Shown: positions 8,638 to 18,302, counted from the first letter of the stretch. The stretch: DNA of 64,000 bases from Marinospirillum alkalitolerans (GCF_045055655.1 NZ_JBANFI010000001.1:310001-374000), one strand, 5' to 3'. Notes: generated by a model from the sequence alone, not told the origin. Translations and numbers: made by a program.

Positions 8638-9681
8638 TTACTTAGATGCATTCTGCCCTTGCTGACACTTCTTCTCTAAATCGCGCACCTTGTGGTGCAA
8701 GTCATCCAGTTGACGAAAACGTACCGCACTTTTACGCCACTGCTGGCTCGGCAGCAGGCCCGTTCCTGATGAGTAGGTGCCAGGTTCAGTAATGGAGCCA
8801 GTGACCATGCCCATGCCTGTAATCTGCACATGATCACAAATGCTGATATGACCAGCATAACCAGAGCTGCCACCCAGTAAGCAGTGCGCCCCGATCTTGG
8901 TGGAGCCAGAAATGCCGACAAAGGCCGCCATCGCCGTGCCCTGACCAACCTGCACATTATGGCCAATCATCACATGGTTATCGATTTTGACCTGATCACC
9001 GATGATGGTGTCACCCAGCGCACCTCGGTCGATAGTCGAGTTGGCCCCCACTTCGACCTCGTCCCCGAGCAGCGTACGACCTAGCTGAGCGATTTTCTCC
9101 CAACCACCCTGGCCGTCAGGAGCAAAACCAAAGCCATCAGCACCGATGACGACACCTGAGTGAAGAATACAGTTTTTGCCCAGCTGGGAACGGCGATAAA
9201 GTGTCACTCTGGGGTAAATTTTTGTGCCTGCACCGATGACACAATCACGATCAATAAAGCTTTGCGCACCAATCAGGCAGCCTTCTTCGATCACGCAACC
9301 AGCCTCAATGACAGCATGAGGGCCTACGCTGACGCTGGGATGGAGCTGCGCTGTTGGATGAATCACTGCACTGGGGTGGCGCTCTGCCTGAGCCGGAGCG
9401 GGATCATCAAAAAGATGGGTCAGGCGCGCAAAGGCCAGATAGGGATTGGGCACGATCAGTGCATTCCCCTGAACCTGATCGGCCTGTTTGGGGTGCACCA
9501 GTACGGCTCCTGCTGCGGTGGTCTTGAGCAGCGGCGCATACTTGGGGTTACTTAAAAAGCTGAGCTGTTGTGCCGTGGCCTCAGCCAGACCTGCCAAGCC
9601 GGTGATGGTCTGTTCGGCATTGCCACGCAGTTCTGCGTTCAGCTGTTGTGCAATCTGCGCCAGTGTCAAGGACATACTCAT
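8638..9681 (-). CDS. lpxD: UDP-3-O-acylglucosamine N-acyltransferase
   Basis: LpxD adds the second hydroxyacyl chain to the lipid A precursor, acting on the amine released by LpxC. The 347-residue protein has the N-terminal uridine-binding domain (LSFLSNPKYAPLL near residue 40), a long hexapeptide-repeat helix and the catalytic region DNHVMIGHNVQVG with its histidine. It ends with helix QQWRKSAVRFRQLDDL. It lies between skp and fabZ as in E. coli. The 131-base gap to fabZ contains two hairpins and is unusually long for this cluster. Confidence 0.97.
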   Translation of the reverse strand: MSMSLTLAQIAQQLNAELRGNAEQTITGLAGLAEATAQQLSFLSNPKYAPLLKTTAAGAVLVHPKQADQVQGNALIVPNPYLAFARLTHLFDDPAPAQAERHPSAVIHPTAQLHPSVSVGPHAVIEAGCVIEEGCLIGAQSFIDRDCVIGAGTKIYPRVTLYRRSQLGKNCILHSGVVIGADGFGFAPDGQGGWEKIAQLGRTLLGDEVEVGANSTIDRGALGDTIIGDQVKIDNHVMIGHNVQVGQGTAMAAFVGISGSTKIGAHCLLGGSSGYAGHISICDHVQITGMGMVTGSITEPGTYSSGTGLLPSQQWRKSAVRFRQLDDLHHKVRDLEKKCQQGQNASK

Positions 9682-9705
9682 CTCTCTTCTTTCTGCTGGG
9701 TGCGA

Positions 9706-10227
9706 CTATTGCGCTGCGTTGAGCTTTTCAGCGACAGCGGGTGTGAGATCATACTGAGGACGAACAAAGGCCACAGCCTGGCGATCGAGCAGCAGATCGA
9801 TCTGGTGTTCCTCGATCAGTTCATTGACGGCCTGCTCCAGTGCAGGGCGATGGCGCTCTACGATTTCTTGCTGCATTTCCTGCTGCTGACGTTGCAAGCG
9901 ACTCATCAGGAATTGGAACTCCTGGGCTTTCTGCTCAATCTCTTGGTTCAGGCGGCGGCGTTCATCACTGCTCATAATATCACCATCACGCTGCATCCGT
10001 TCCTGCAGTGCATTGGCTTCTTCACGGAGTTGGCGCGCTCGGCTTTGATCGTTGCTGAGGCGTTCTTCGGCGGCTTGCAAATCAGCACGTGCTTGCTGGC
10101 TGCTCATCAAGGCTTGCTGCCAATCGAGTACAGCGATGCGCTGAGCACGAGCAGGCTGGTCTGCTGCAGCGGTTAAGGAAAAAACAAGACTGGTCGCTAA
10201 AATCAATAAAAGTGAACAACGTTTCAT
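9706..10227 (-). CDS. skp: Periplasmic chaperone Skp (OmpH family)
   Basis: Skp is a trimeric periplasmic chaperone that holds unfolded outer-membrane proteins on their way to the Bam complex. The 173-residue protein has a signal peptide (MKRCSLLLILATSLVFSLTAAA, cut near residue 22), then the conserved RIAVLDWQQALMSSQQ strand and a long Gln/Glu/Arg-rich coiled coil that makes the tentacles. The C-terminus (LLLDRQAVAFV...YDLTPAVAEKLN) is typical. It follows bamA, its functional partner, after an 86-base gap containing a GC-rich hairpin (10283-10305). Confidence 0.93.
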   Translation of the reverse strand: MKRCSLLLILATSLVFSLTAAADQPARAQRIAVLDWQQALMSSQQARADLQAAEERLSNDQSRARQLREEANALQERMQRDGDIMSSDERRRLNQEIEQKAQEFQFLMSRLQRQQQEMQQEIVERHRPALEQAVNELIEEHQIDLLLDRQAVAFVRPQYDLTPAVAEKLNAAQ

Positions 10228-10313
10228 GGTCTACTCCTTCAATCAAAAAAAAGATGACATCCAACAGACAGATGTCCGTTAGGCCGCTGAGCGCGCGGCA
10301 GCGGCATCATCCG

Positions 10314-12659
10314 TTAAAAGGTTTGTCCTAAAGAGAACTGGAACACCTCAGTGCGGTCATTGGCATCATCATTCAGGGGGCGAGCCAAGCTGAATGTCAG
10401 GGGGCCAATGGCGGTAATCCAGGTCAAACTCACACCGGCAGAATAGCGAACTTCATCCCATAAAATGCCGTCTTCACAGCCTTGCTCGATGCTGGCCTGG
10501 TAGCACTGATCGGTAAAGACACCACCTGCATCAATAAAGAGGCTGGTCTGCAATGCGCGTTGATCTTCAATAAAGGGCAAGGGGAAGATCAGTTCAGCCG
10601 AGCCTTCGAGCAGAATATTGCCCCCAAAGGCCGCATTGGTGGTGTTGTCTGGGCGATAGCCCAAACTATTGGAGCGGTAGCCACGTACAGAGCCGAGACC
10701 ACCTGCATAATAGTGTTCGTAGAAGGGCAGGCGTGTATAGTCACTACCTAGTCCACGGCCATAGCCTAGATCGGTACGCAGCTTCAAAGACCAGCCTGAG
10801 CCGAAGGGGAAGAAGCGCTGCCCACGATAATCGAGCTTATAGAACTGGTAGTCAGAACCTGGGGTAGCGACTTCTAGACTGACGCGCTGGAAGCTGCCTG
10901 CGGTGGGCAAGACGCCACGGTTCAGGCGGTTTTGTGTCCAGCGGCCGGTGAGCTTGTAGTTGAAGAAGCTCAAGCCATATTCATCAGTAAACTCTTGGAT
11001 TTCAGGGGTGGTTGGACGACCGAGATAGACATCGGTTTGATCAAAGCCCAACGACAGGCTCACGCGGCTATCACGCGATATAGGATAGCCATAGGTGACA
11101 TTGGCGCCATAGGCATCAGTCGCAAAGCGGGTTACATCCATCTCGCCAAAATCTGTTTCGCGATAGAAGAGGTTAAAGCCACGCGAGACGCCATCAATGG
11201 TGTAGTAAGGATTGAGATAAGAGAAGTTATAGCTGGTTCTGAAGTCGCTCTTGTTGGCCGACATGCTGACTGTATTGCCCGTCCCAAGGAAGTTACGCTG
11301 TGAGATGGACGCGCCATAAACGATACCGCTGTTCTGCGAATAGCCGATGCTGGCCTGAATCGAACCAGAAGGCTGTTCTTCTACACTGTAGGTAATATCG
11401 AGCAGATCCTCGCTACCCGGGACAGGACGTAAATCGACACTGACCTGACTAAAGAAGCCAAGGCGCTCTAAGCGCGCGCGTGAGGCATCGATCAGATCGC
11501 TATTGGCTGAGGCCCCTTCCATTTGCAGCATTTCACGGCGCAGGACCTCATCTTGAGTCGAGGTATTGCCACGGAAGTGAATACGGCGCACATACATTCT
11601 GCGCCCTGGTTGTACCTGATAAACCAGCTTCACCTCGAGCTGTTCATCATCAATAATCGGCTGGGCGTTGATATCCGCAAAGGTATAGCCTTCGCCGCTG
11701 AGGCGACTGCGCAAGGCATCGGTTGAGCCTGTCATCGCGCTACGCGAGAAGGGCTGACCCACTTGGGTACGAATCAACGGACGCAGCTGCTCTTCTTCAA
11801 GAATCAGATTGCCTGCCAATTCAACTTCGCTGATGGTGTAGCGCTCACCTTCATGGACATTGACGGTAATATAAATATGTTGCTTGTCTGGGCTGATGCT
11901 GACCTGGGTGGATTCGATATTAAAACGCAAATAGCCGCGATCCAAATACCAGGAGCGTAGACGTTCGAGATCTCCATTCAGCTTCTCGCGTGAATACTGA
12001 TCAGCAGAGGACATGAGGGTCCAGCCGCGATCTTCTTTCAGCTCCATGCGGGCCAGCAGGGTGGCATCATCAAAGGCCTGATTGCCCACAATATTGATCC
12101 GTTGAATGGTGGCGACGCTGCCTTCGTTGATCTCTAGATGCACGCGTACTTGATTGCGCGGTAGTTCTTCAACACGGCTGGTGATACTTGCGGTATAGCG
12201 GCCTTGGGCATGATACATGCGCTGCAGCTCAAGGTTGATCTGCTCCAGTGTGGAGCGCTGGAAAATCTGTCCTGTCTCCAAGCCAGCTTGGGTGAGACCC
12301 TGACGCAGATCATCGCTGGAGACCTTCTGATTGCCGGTGATTTCGAGGCTCTGGAGTGTGGGGCGCTCACTGACTCGCAGAATCAACAAGCCATCTTGCT
12401 CGTAAAAGGCCAGATCATCAAACAGGCCGGTGGCATAGAGCTGCTTGGAAAGACGGGTGATATCAGCACGCGAGATGCGATCCACACCGATCAGATCCAA
12501 CTCAGCAAAAACGCTACCAGGGGAAACACGCTGTAGACCTTCAAGGCGTAAGTCATTGATATGGAAGCTTTCGTCTGCCGCTGCGCTGGAGAGTCCAAAC
12601 AAACAACAGAGTAGTAATGCAGCGATTTTTTTTGTTGAGGTCACAATACAGGATTCCAC
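10314..12659 (-). CDS. bamA: Outer membrane protein assembly factor BamA
   Basis: BamA is the essential Omp85-family barrel that inserts beta-barrel proteins into the outer membrane. About 781 residues: a signal peptide (KKIAALLLCCLFGLSSAAA), five POTRA domains to about residue 420, then a 16-strand barrel ending in aromatic Phe (FQFSLGQTF). The barrel contains the conserved VRGYRSNSLGYR loop-6 motif. The reported start is a GTG; a second GTG at 12644 (beginning MTSTKKIAAL) gives an equally good signal peptide and may be the real one. No ATG is available at the right place. It sits between rseP and skp as expected. Confidence 0.96.
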   Translation of the reverse strand: MESCIVTSTKKIAALLLCCLFGLSSAAADESFHINDLRLEGLQRVSPGSVFAELDLIGVDRISRADITRLSKQLYATGLFDDLAFYEQDGLLILRVSERPTLQSLEITGNQKVSSDDLRQGLTQAGLETGQIFQRSTLEQINLELQRMYHAQGRYTASITSRVEELPRNQVRVHLEINEGSVATIQRINIVGNQAFDDATLLARMELKEDRGWTLMSSADQYSREKLNGDLERLRSWYLDRGYLRFNIESTQVSISPDKQHIYITVNVHEGERYTISEVELAGNLILEEEQLRPLIRTQVGQPFSRSAMTGSTDALRSRLSGEGYTFADINAQPIIDDEQLEVKLVYQVQPGRRMYVRRIHFRGNTSTQDEVLRREMLQMEGASANSDLIDASRARLERLGFFSQVSVDLRPVPGSEDLLDITYSVEEQPSGSIQASIGYSQNSGIVYGASISQRNFLGTGNTVSMSANKSDFRTSYNFSYLNPYYTIDGVSRGFNLFYRETDFGEMDVTRFATDAYGANVTYGYPISRDSRVSLSLGFDQTDVYLGRPTTPEIQEFTDEYGLSFFNYKLTGRWTQNRLNRGVLPTAGSFQRVSLEVATPGSDYQFYKLDYRGQRFFPFGSGWSLKLRTDLGYGRGLGSDYTRLPFYEHYYAGGLGSVRGYRSNSLGYRPDNTTNAAFGGNILLEGSAELIFPLPFIEDQRALQTSLFIDAGGVFTDQCYQASIEQGCEDGILWDEVRYSAGVSLTWITAIGPLTFSLARPLNDDANDRTEVFQFSLGQTF

Positions 12660-12675
12660 TCTTCAAATGTTGATG

Positions 12676-12690
12676 AGCCCTTGAAGGGCT
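12676..12690. repeat. Perfect inverted repeat upstream of bamA
   Basis: AGCCCTTGAAGGGCT has seven-base perfect arms around one G, in the 117-base gap between rseP and bamA. It could be a small operator or RNA hairpin. No regulator can be assigned. Confidence 0.4.
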
Positions 12691-12776
12691 GGCCACGCAT
12701 AGCAAGAAAGTCGACAACAATAAATGATATCGCCCCTCGCCTACAAGTAGGGAAGGGGGTTCCTGCTGTGCCTGGG

Positions 12777-14132
12777 CTAGCCAAGGCGCAATAAATCAAA
12801 ATAAAAGGCCATCAGCATTAGGCTGCCGAGTATCGCAAGACCAAAACGGGTGGCGACAGCCTGAGCCTGTTCTGATACTGGCTTGCCACGTACGGCCTCG
12901 ATGGCATAAAAGAGCAGATGACCACCATCGAGCACCGGAATGGGCAGCAAGTTGAGGATCGCCAGGCTGATGCTGACATAGGCCAGAAAAGTAATAAAAC
13001 TCTCCCAGCCAGATTTGACTGAATCATTGGCGACGCGTGCGATGGTGATCGGGCCAGAAAGATTGGTTGGACTGATCAGGCCGGAAATCATCTTGCCGAT
13101 GGACACCAGAGTGAGCTGACTCATTTCACCTGTTTTCTGCACGGCTCGCCAGCTGGCTTCAAACGGGCCAAAGCGCTGCTCGCGCAGTCGCTCTTCTGGC
13201 CAGCTGGGCATCTCGACGCCGGCTCCGATAAAGCCAACCTGCTGCCCTGTTTCGAGTGTGCGTGCCGCTGGAATGATCCTTCTTTCCTGCTCGAAACCAT
13301 CGCGTTCTAGCTTGAGTGTCAGGGCTGTTTCGGGATGACCTTGTAACCAGTCGACTAGCTCAGCCCAGCTGGAGATGGGCTGTTGATTGACCTGAAGGAT
13401 GCGGTCACCAGGGCGTAATCCGGCTTGTGCCGCTGCCCCGCCAGACTGGATCGTGGCCAGAATGGGTTGGACCTCGGGTCGCCAAGGACGAATGCCAAGA
13501 CTGGTAAAGGGATCAGGATCAGTTTGACCGGCCAGAAAACGATCCAGTTCGAGTGTGAGCTGACGCTGCTGGCCGAATTCGTCACGCACTTCAATCGCCA
13601 GATGGCGACTTTCTCCCATCCGGCTCAACAGGGCCAGGCCAACCGCCTGCCAACCGGGCGTGGCGCGACCATCAATACTGAGCAGTTCATCTCCCGCTTG
13701 TAAACCAGCGACGGCCGCAGGTGAATTCTCTTCTACCTGGCCAATAATGGGAGCCACAACCTGCGTGCCAATGACAAAAACCAACCAGTAGGCAAAAATA
13801 GCAAGCAGAAAATTAGCCAGGGGGCCAGCGGCGACAATCGCAAAGCGCTGTCCAACCGTTTTACGGTTAAAAGACTGCTCGGCCAGTTCAGGCGGCACAT
13901 CGCCTTCACGTTCATCGAGCATTTTGACATAGCCGCCGAGAGGAATGGCAGCAAGCACGAACTCGGTGCCTTCCTTGTTATGCCAGCGCAGCAGCGGACG
14001 GCCAAAGCCGACAGAAAAGCGCAGCACCTTCACACCACAGCGGCGCGCAACCCAGTAGTGACCATACTCATGAAAGGTAATCAACACCCCAAGGGTGACA
14101 GCTAACGCGGCAAGTGTTTGTATAAATTCCAT
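12777..14132 (-). CDS. rseP: Site-2 intramembrane zinc metalloprotease RseP
   Basis: RseP cuts anti-sigma factor RseA within the membrane after DegS and so releases the envelope-stress sigma factor; it also clears signal peptide remnants. The 451-residue protein has the zinc motif HEYGH at residues 21-25 in the first membrane helix, two PDZ domains (around GLQAGDELLSIDG and GLRPGDRILQVN) and the distal LDG motif (NLLPIPVLDGGHLLFY) that completes the active site. Membrane segments lie near both ends. It lies between dxr and bamA as in most gammaproteobacteria. Confidence 0.97.
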   Translation of the reverse strand: MEFIQTLAALAVTLGVLITFHEYGHYWVARRCGVKVLRFSVGFGRPLLRWHNKEGTEFVLAAIPLGGYVKMLDEREGDVPPELAEQSFNRKTVGQRFAIVAAGPLANFLLAIFAYWLVFVIGTQVVAPIIGQVEENSPAAVAGLQAGDELLSIDGRATPGWQAVGLALLSRMGESRHLAIEVRDEFGQQRQLTLELDRFLAGQTDPDPFTSLGIRPWRPEVQPILATIQSGGAAAQAGLRPGDRILQVNQQPISSWAELVDWLQGHPETALTLKLERDGFEQERRIIPAARTLETGQQVGFIGAGVEMPSWPEERLREQRFGPFEASWRAVQKTGEMSQLTLVSIGKMISGLISPTNLSGPITIARVANDSVKSGWESFITFLAYVSISLAILNLLPIPVLDGGHLLFYAIEAVRGKPVSEQAQAVATRFGLAILGSLMLMAFYFDLLRLG

Positions 14133-14148
14133 AGGCTTCGCTATTCAG

Positions 14149-15336
14149 TCACAAGGTTGTAGACAAATGCGGGATCAGCTGTTGAGCGCGTTGGCGCGCC
14201 TGACGATCCTCAGACAATAAAAAGTCCAGATCGTTTGCTGCCTGCACAGAAGAAGCGGCTAAAGTCCGTTCGACCAGCTCTGCGATGGCCAAAAAGGGGA
14301 TCTGTCGCGCGAGAAAAGCCTCTACAGCCACTTCATTGGCGGCATTCAAAATGGCGGGTGCCGTTCCGCCCGCACTCATGGCCTGGCGCGCCAGATTGAG
14401 ACAGGGAAAGGCCTGGTGATCAGGTGCCTGAAACTCAAGCTGGCTGAGCTGCATAAAATCCAGCGCCGCGACCCCTGAGTCGATCCGCTCTGGCCAGGCC
14501 AGGGCATGGGCAATCGGGGTGCGCATATCGGGTTGCCCCATCTGCGCCAGTACACTGCCATCGGTATAGCGCACCATTGAATGAATAATGCTTTGTGGAT
14601 GCACCACCACATCGATCTGCTCTTGCGGCAGATCAAACAGCCAACAGGCTTCGATCAACTCCAGCCCCTTATTCATCAAGGTGGCAGAATCCACCGAAAT
14701 CTTTTGGCCCATCGACCAGTTGGGGTGAGCGATGGCCTGCTCTGGCGTGACGGATTGAAGCTGCGCTCGCGACTTGCCACGGAAGGGGCCACCTGAGGCG
14801 GTCAGCAGCAGCTGAGTGATGCCCTGCTCGGCGAGTGGAGCCTGCTTCCAGTGGGTTGGGAGACACTGGAAGATCGCATTGTGTTCTGAATCTAGCGGCA
14901 AGAGTTGGGCACCTGAGCGGCCAGCGCGATCCATAAACAGCGCGCCCGACATGACCAGTGCTTCTTTGTTGGCCAAGAGGACCTGCTTGCCTTGCTCGAC
15001 GGCGGCCAGCGTAGGCAGCAGCCCCGCTGCCCCAACAATGGCGGCGATCACGCAATCAACCTGCGCCTGTTGCGCCAGTGTCATCAAACCCGCTTCACCT
15101 GCCAGCACCTGAGTCGTGAGGCCCGCATGGCGAAGGCGTTGTTCAAAGGCCAAGGCAGCGGCATCGGGAACCACAGCGATCTCAGGGCGTGTTGCAAGGC
15201 AAATGTCAAATAGGCGATCCAGGCGCTGGTGTCCGCTCACACCGAAAATCTGATAGCGATCTGGATGACGCAGCAGGACATCCAGGCTGGATTCACCAAT
15301 CGAGCCAGTTGCACCTAAGAGGGCGACGCGCTTCAC
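14149..15336 (-). CDS. dxr: 1-deoxy-D-xylulose 5-phosphate reductoisomerase
   Basis: Dxr (IspC) converts deoxyxylulose phosphate to methylerythritol phosphate with NADPH, the committed step of non-mevalonate isoprenoid synthesis. The 395-residue protein opens with the Rossmann loop LLGATGSIGESSLDVL, followed by LANKEALVMSG, the metal-binding LPLDSEHNAIFQCL, TASGGPFRGKS, HPNWSMGQKISVDSATLMNKG and the C-terminal ILNAANEVAVEAFL. All are intact. It overlaps the cdsA stop by one base and supplies isoprenoid precursors for UppS two genes upstream. Confidence 0.98.
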   Translation of the reverse strand: MKRVALLGATGSIGESSLDVLLRHPDRYQIFGVSGHQRLDRLFDICLATRPEIAVVPDAAALAFEQRLRHAGLTTQVLAGEAGLMTLAQQAQVDCVIAAIVGAAGLLPTLAAVEQGKQVLLANKEALVMSGALFMDRAGRSGAQLLPLDSEHNAIFQCLPTHWKQAPLAEQGITQLLLTASGGPFRGKSRAQLQSVTPEQAIAHPNWSMGQKISVDSATLMNKGLELIEACWLFDLPQEQIDVVVHPQSIIHSMVRYTDGSVLAQMGQPDMRTPIAHALAWPERIDSGVAALDFMQLSQLEFQAPDHQAFPCLNLARQAMSAGGTAPAILNAANEVAVEAFLARQIPFLAIAELVERTLAASSVQAANDLDFLLSEDRQARQRAQQLIPHLSTTL

Positions 15337-16133
15337 TAGAGGCCCCCGTAGAGCAGCAGAAGAGCAAAAAGTGGTACGGCAGAAGTCAGGCTGTCAATCC
15401 GATCCATAAAGCCACCATGCCCCGGCAGCAGCTGGCTGGAATCCTTCATACCGGCTTCGCGTTTAATCAGGCTTTCCATCAGATCACCCAAGACCGAAGC
15501 TGCGGTGATGATCAGTGTGATGATCCACAGCTGGAGGATATCTGCCCAGCCATAGCTCAGATAGTAGCCAGCGCCTAGACTCAGCAGGCTGGTTCCTAAC
15601 AGGCCGCCGTAAACGCCTTCCCAGGATTTACCAGGGCTGACAGCCGGAGCCAGTTTGCGGCGACCCAAGGCACGCCCTGCAAAATAAGCGCCGATATCGG
15701 CCATCCAAGTCAGCAACAGGACGTAGAGCAGCCAAAAGAAGCCATCCACGCGTAGAATTTGCAGGCCACACCAGGCTGGGACCAGTACCATCAAGCCTAA
15801 AAAGGCGCGGCGTGCGGGGCAGCGCCACCAGCTGACCCAGCGCGGATGAGTCATCACCAGAATCAAGGCCAGGGGCCACCAGATAGCCGCGACCCATAAA
15901 GCCTGATACTGCAGATGAGGCTGATGATAGGCGCTGGCCAGCAGTGCAAGAATGGCGGCAGGGTAGAGGATTTGACCTAATGCAGGTAGCTGCGAGAGGC
16001 GCGCCCATTCCCAAGCGGCGATGCCGATCACTACTGAGGTAAAGAGGGCAAAAGAGAGACCCTCTAGGTAAAAGAGTCCCCAGAGTGCAACAGGGGCCAG
16101 CAGCAGCGCAGTGAGCAGACGTTGCTTTAACAT
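15336..16133 (-). CDS. cdsA: Phosphatidate cytidylyltransferase
   Basis: CdsA makes CDP-diacylglycerol, the branch point for all phospholipids, at the inner membrane. The 265-residue protein is strongly hydrophobic with about seven to eight membrane segments and ends with the CDP family signature SLIKREAGMKDSSQLLPGHG followed by GFMDRIDSL. It also has ADIGAYFAGRALGRRKLAP and SPGKSWEG, which are typical. It stands between uppS and dxr, overlapping dxr by one base. Confidence 0.96.
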   Translation of the reverse strand: MLKQRLLTALLLAPVALWGLFYLEGLSFALFTSVVIGIAAWEWARLSQLPALGQILYPAAILALLASAYHQPHLQYQALWVAAIWWPLALILVMTHPRWVSWWRCPARRAFLGLMVLVPAWCGLQILRVDGFFWLLYVLLLTWMADIGAYFAGRALGRRKLAPAVSPGKSWEGVYGGLLGTSLLSLGAGYYLSYGWADILQLWIITLIITAASVLGDLMESLIKREAGMKDSSQLLPGHGGFMDRIDSLTSAVPLFALLLLYGGL

Positions 16134-16142
16134 AGAGATTCC

Positions 16143-16889
16143 TTATTCAGGCTGGATTGGCTGAGCAGCAGGTTGGCGACCACCAAAGCGGCGTTCACGC
16201 TGGCCAAAGGCATGGAGGGTGTCATAAAAGGCCTGTTGGCGAAAATCTGGCCAGTGGAGTTCAGGAAACACAAATTCGGTATAGGCCATCTGCCACAGCA
16301 AAAAATTGCTGATACGCTGTTCACCGCTGGTGCGGATGCACAGATCAGGATCAGGGAATTCAGCGAGGGCGAGATGCTTGGCGAGGGTCGCCTCAGAAAG
16401 CTGTTCAGGCTCAAGTTGACCTTGTTGGCTAAGCTGGCAGAGTTTTTGTGTGGCTTGGAGTAGATCCCAGCGGCCGCCATAGTTGGCTGCAATAATCAGC
16501 GTGAGCTTACGATGCTGGGCCGTTTGGGCTTCGGCCTTCGCCATCAGCTCTTGCAGATCCGCACTAAAGGCGCTGCGATCGCCAACGATTTTGAGGCGGA
16601 CTTGATATTTATGAAGACGCTTGGCTTCGCGCTTGAGCGCCCATTTAAAGAGCTCCATCAAGCCTGAGACTTCATCTTGTGGGCGCGACCAGTTCTCGCT
16701 TGAAAAGGCAAAGAGCGTGAGGTACTCAATACCCTGGCGCAAAGCCACTTCGATCACCGCGCGCACAGATTCGACGCCGGCCTTGTGTCCAGCCAAGCCA
16801 GGTAAATGACGTTGCTGAGCCCAGCGATTATTGCCATCCATGATAATGGCAACATGGCGAGGCAGGTTGGTTAATTGGGGTTCAGCCAT
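16143..16889 (-). CDS. uppS: Undecaprenyl diphosphate synthase
   Basis: UppS (IspU) is a cis-prenyltransferase that adds eight isoprene units to farnesyl diphosphate to make the carrier lipid for peptidoglycan and O-antigen. Motifs are in order: HVAIIMDGNNRWA with catalytic Asp, GHKAGVESVR, LTLFAFSSENWSRP, ANYGGRWD, and DLCIRTSGEQRISNFLLWQ with FVFPELHWPDF. I use the ATG at 16889 (MAEPQLTNLPRH), which has AGGA upstream and gives 248 residues; in-frame ATGs at 16901 and 16910 and a start at 16934 are possible but not needed. Confidence 0.96.
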   Translation of the reverse strand: MAEPQLTNLPRHVAIIMDGNNRWAQQRHLPGLAGHKAGVESVRAVIEVALRQGIEYLTLFAFSSENWSRPQDEVSGLMELFKWALKREAKRLHKYQVRLKIVGDRSAFSADLQELMAKAEAQTAQHRKLTLIIAANYGGRWDLLQATQKLCQLSQQGQLEPEQLSEATLAKHLALAEFPDPDLCIRTSGEQRISNFLLWQMAYTEFVFPELHWPDFRQQAFYDTLHAFGQRERRFGGRQPAAQPIQPE

Positions 16890-16987
16890 GAGATTCGGCA
16901 TCCTTAGCATGGTGCGCCCAAGGTGAAACCTCAAGCCGCTGAATCAGAATCCTGAGCAGGAAGGGGTGCTTAAGCACCCCTGCTGCA

Positions 16988-17545
16988 CTAGATTTGCATC
17001 AAGTCTTCTTCTTTGCTGGCCAGAGTGCGATCGACTTCGCTGATATGCTGATCGGTCATCTTCTGGATCTCATCCTGCGCACGGCGCTCTTCGTCTTCGC
17101 TGATTTCTTTGTCTTTCAGCAAGGCCTTGAGCTGATTGTTGGCATCACGGCGGATATTCCGTACAGCAACACGTGCATGCTCAGCTTCAGCCTTGGCTTG
17201 CTTGATATAGCCCTTGCGGGTTTCTTCAGTCAGCGGCGGCATAGGCACACGAATATTGGTTCCGGCAGTATTGGGGTTGAGGCCCAGATCTGACTTCATG
17301 ATGGCCTTTTCAACCGCAGGCACCATGTTTTTTTCCCAAGGAATCACGACCAGAGTCCGGTTGTCTTCGACGTTGACATTCGCGACCTGACTGATAGGCA
17401 CTTCGCTGCCGTAGTAGTCCACACGCACTGAATCGAGAATGCTGGGATGCGCTCGGCCAGTACGGATTTTATTGAATGCAATGCTGAGCGACTCTAAGGA
17501 CTTGTCCATGCGCTCTTGAGTGTCTTTTTTGATTTCGTTAATCAC
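16988..17545 (-). CDS. frr: Ribosome recycling factor
   Basis: RRF works with EF-G to split the ribosome after termination. The 185-residue length is exactly that of E. coli RRF when the GTG at 17545 is used as start, and GAGG lies eight bases upstream of it. Conserved features are KIRTGRAHPSILD, NVEDNRTLVVIPWEK, IMKSDLGLNPN, IRVPMPPLTEE, ARVAVRNIRRDAN and KDKEISEDEE. A longer frame opening at 17575 overlaps the end of pyrH and adds ten non-conserved residues, so I reject it. Confidence 0.97.
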   Translation of the reverse strand: MINEIKKDTQERMDKSLESLSIAFNKIRTGRAHPSILDSVRVDYYGSEVPISQVANVNVEDNRTLVVIPWEKNMVPAVEKAIMKSDLGLNPNTAGTNIRVPMPPLTEETRKGYIKQAKAEAEHARVAVRNIRRDANNQLKALLKDKEISEDEERRAQDEIQKMTDQHISEVDRTLASKEEDLMQI

Positions 17546-17564
17546 GGTATTCGCCTCGTTAGAA

Positions 17565-18302
17565 TCAAGCTTCACCCTGATCGATCAGAGTGCCTTCTTG
17601 GCCGCCCACCACCAGATTGAGGAGCGCACCGGGTTTGTTCATGTTGAAGACGCGGACTGGCATGCCTTGGTCGCGGACCAGACAAATCGCAGTGAGATCC
17701 ATGACTTCCAGTTTTTGATCCAGCGCCTCGTCGTAGCTCAGGCGCTGATACTTCACCGCATCAGCAAAACGCACTGGGTCTTTATCATACACGCCATCGA
17801 CCTTGGTGGCTTTGATCACCACATCGGCATCGACTTCGATACCGCGCAAGCAGGCGGCTGAATCGGTTGTAAAGAAGGGGTTGCCTGTGCCTGCAGAGAA
17901 GATCACGACATCGCCAGCCGTCAGATAGCGAATCGCAGAGCGGCGATCATAGTGTTCGACAACACCACTCATGGGGATGGCCGACATGACCCGGGTGCGA
18001 ATATTACAGCGTTCTAGTGCATCGCGCATCGCGAGGCCGTTCATGACTGTTGCCAGCATGCCCATGTGATCGCCTGTGACCCTTTCCATGCCAGCAGCAT
18101 GCAGGGCAGCACCCCGGAAGAGGTTGCCCCCACCGATCACCAGGCCGATCTGAACACCGATACCGACCAGCTGGCCTATTTCTAGTGCCATACGATCAAG
18201 CACCTTGGGATCGATACCAAATTCCTGATCGCCCATCAGCGCTTCGCCACTGAGTTTGAGCAGAATACGCTTGTATTTAGCGTTGCGTTCATTGGTGTTC
18301 AT
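17565..18302 (-). CDS. pyrH: Uridylate kinase
   Basis: PyrH phosphorylates UMP to UDP as a hexameric amino-acid-kinase-fold enzyme in pyrimidine nucleotide synthesis. The 245-residue protein has RILLKLSGEALMG, the GGGNLFRG loop, GDHMGMLATVMNGLA, IFSAGTGNPFFTTDSAA and KATKVDGVYDKDP. The ATG at 18302 has AGGAG seven bases upstream. The frame is open upstream through the tsf terminator, but that part is not conserved. Order rpsB-tsf-pyrH-frr is standard. Confidence 0.98.
   Translation of the reverse strand: MNTNERNAKYKRILLKLSGEALMGDQEFGIDPKVLDRMALEIGQLVGIGVQIGLVIGGGNLFRGAALHAAGMERVTGDHMGMLATVMNGLAMRDALERCNIRTRVMSAIPMSGVVEHYDRRSAIRYLTAGDVVIFSAGTGNPFFTTDSAACLRGIEVDADVVIKATKVDGVYDKDPVRFADAVKYQRLSYDEALDQKLEVMDLTAICLVRDQGMPVRVFNMNKPGALLNLVVGGQEGTLIDQGEA

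Noticed and set aside
10283..10305. Terminator between bamA and skp
   Set aside because: GCCGCTG/CAGCGGC form a hairpin, but no T run follows on the minus strand, so it is more likely an internal structural hairpin.
12660..12776. Sigma-E promoter before bamA
   Set aside because: A GGAAC-like -35 is present on the minus strand, but no matching TCTGA-like -10 lies at the right distance.
17546..17575. Longer ribosome recycling factor starting at a GTG at 17575
   Set aside because: It overlaps the pyrH end and adds residues absent from the family; the GTG at 17545 has a good ribosome site and gives the standard 185 residues.
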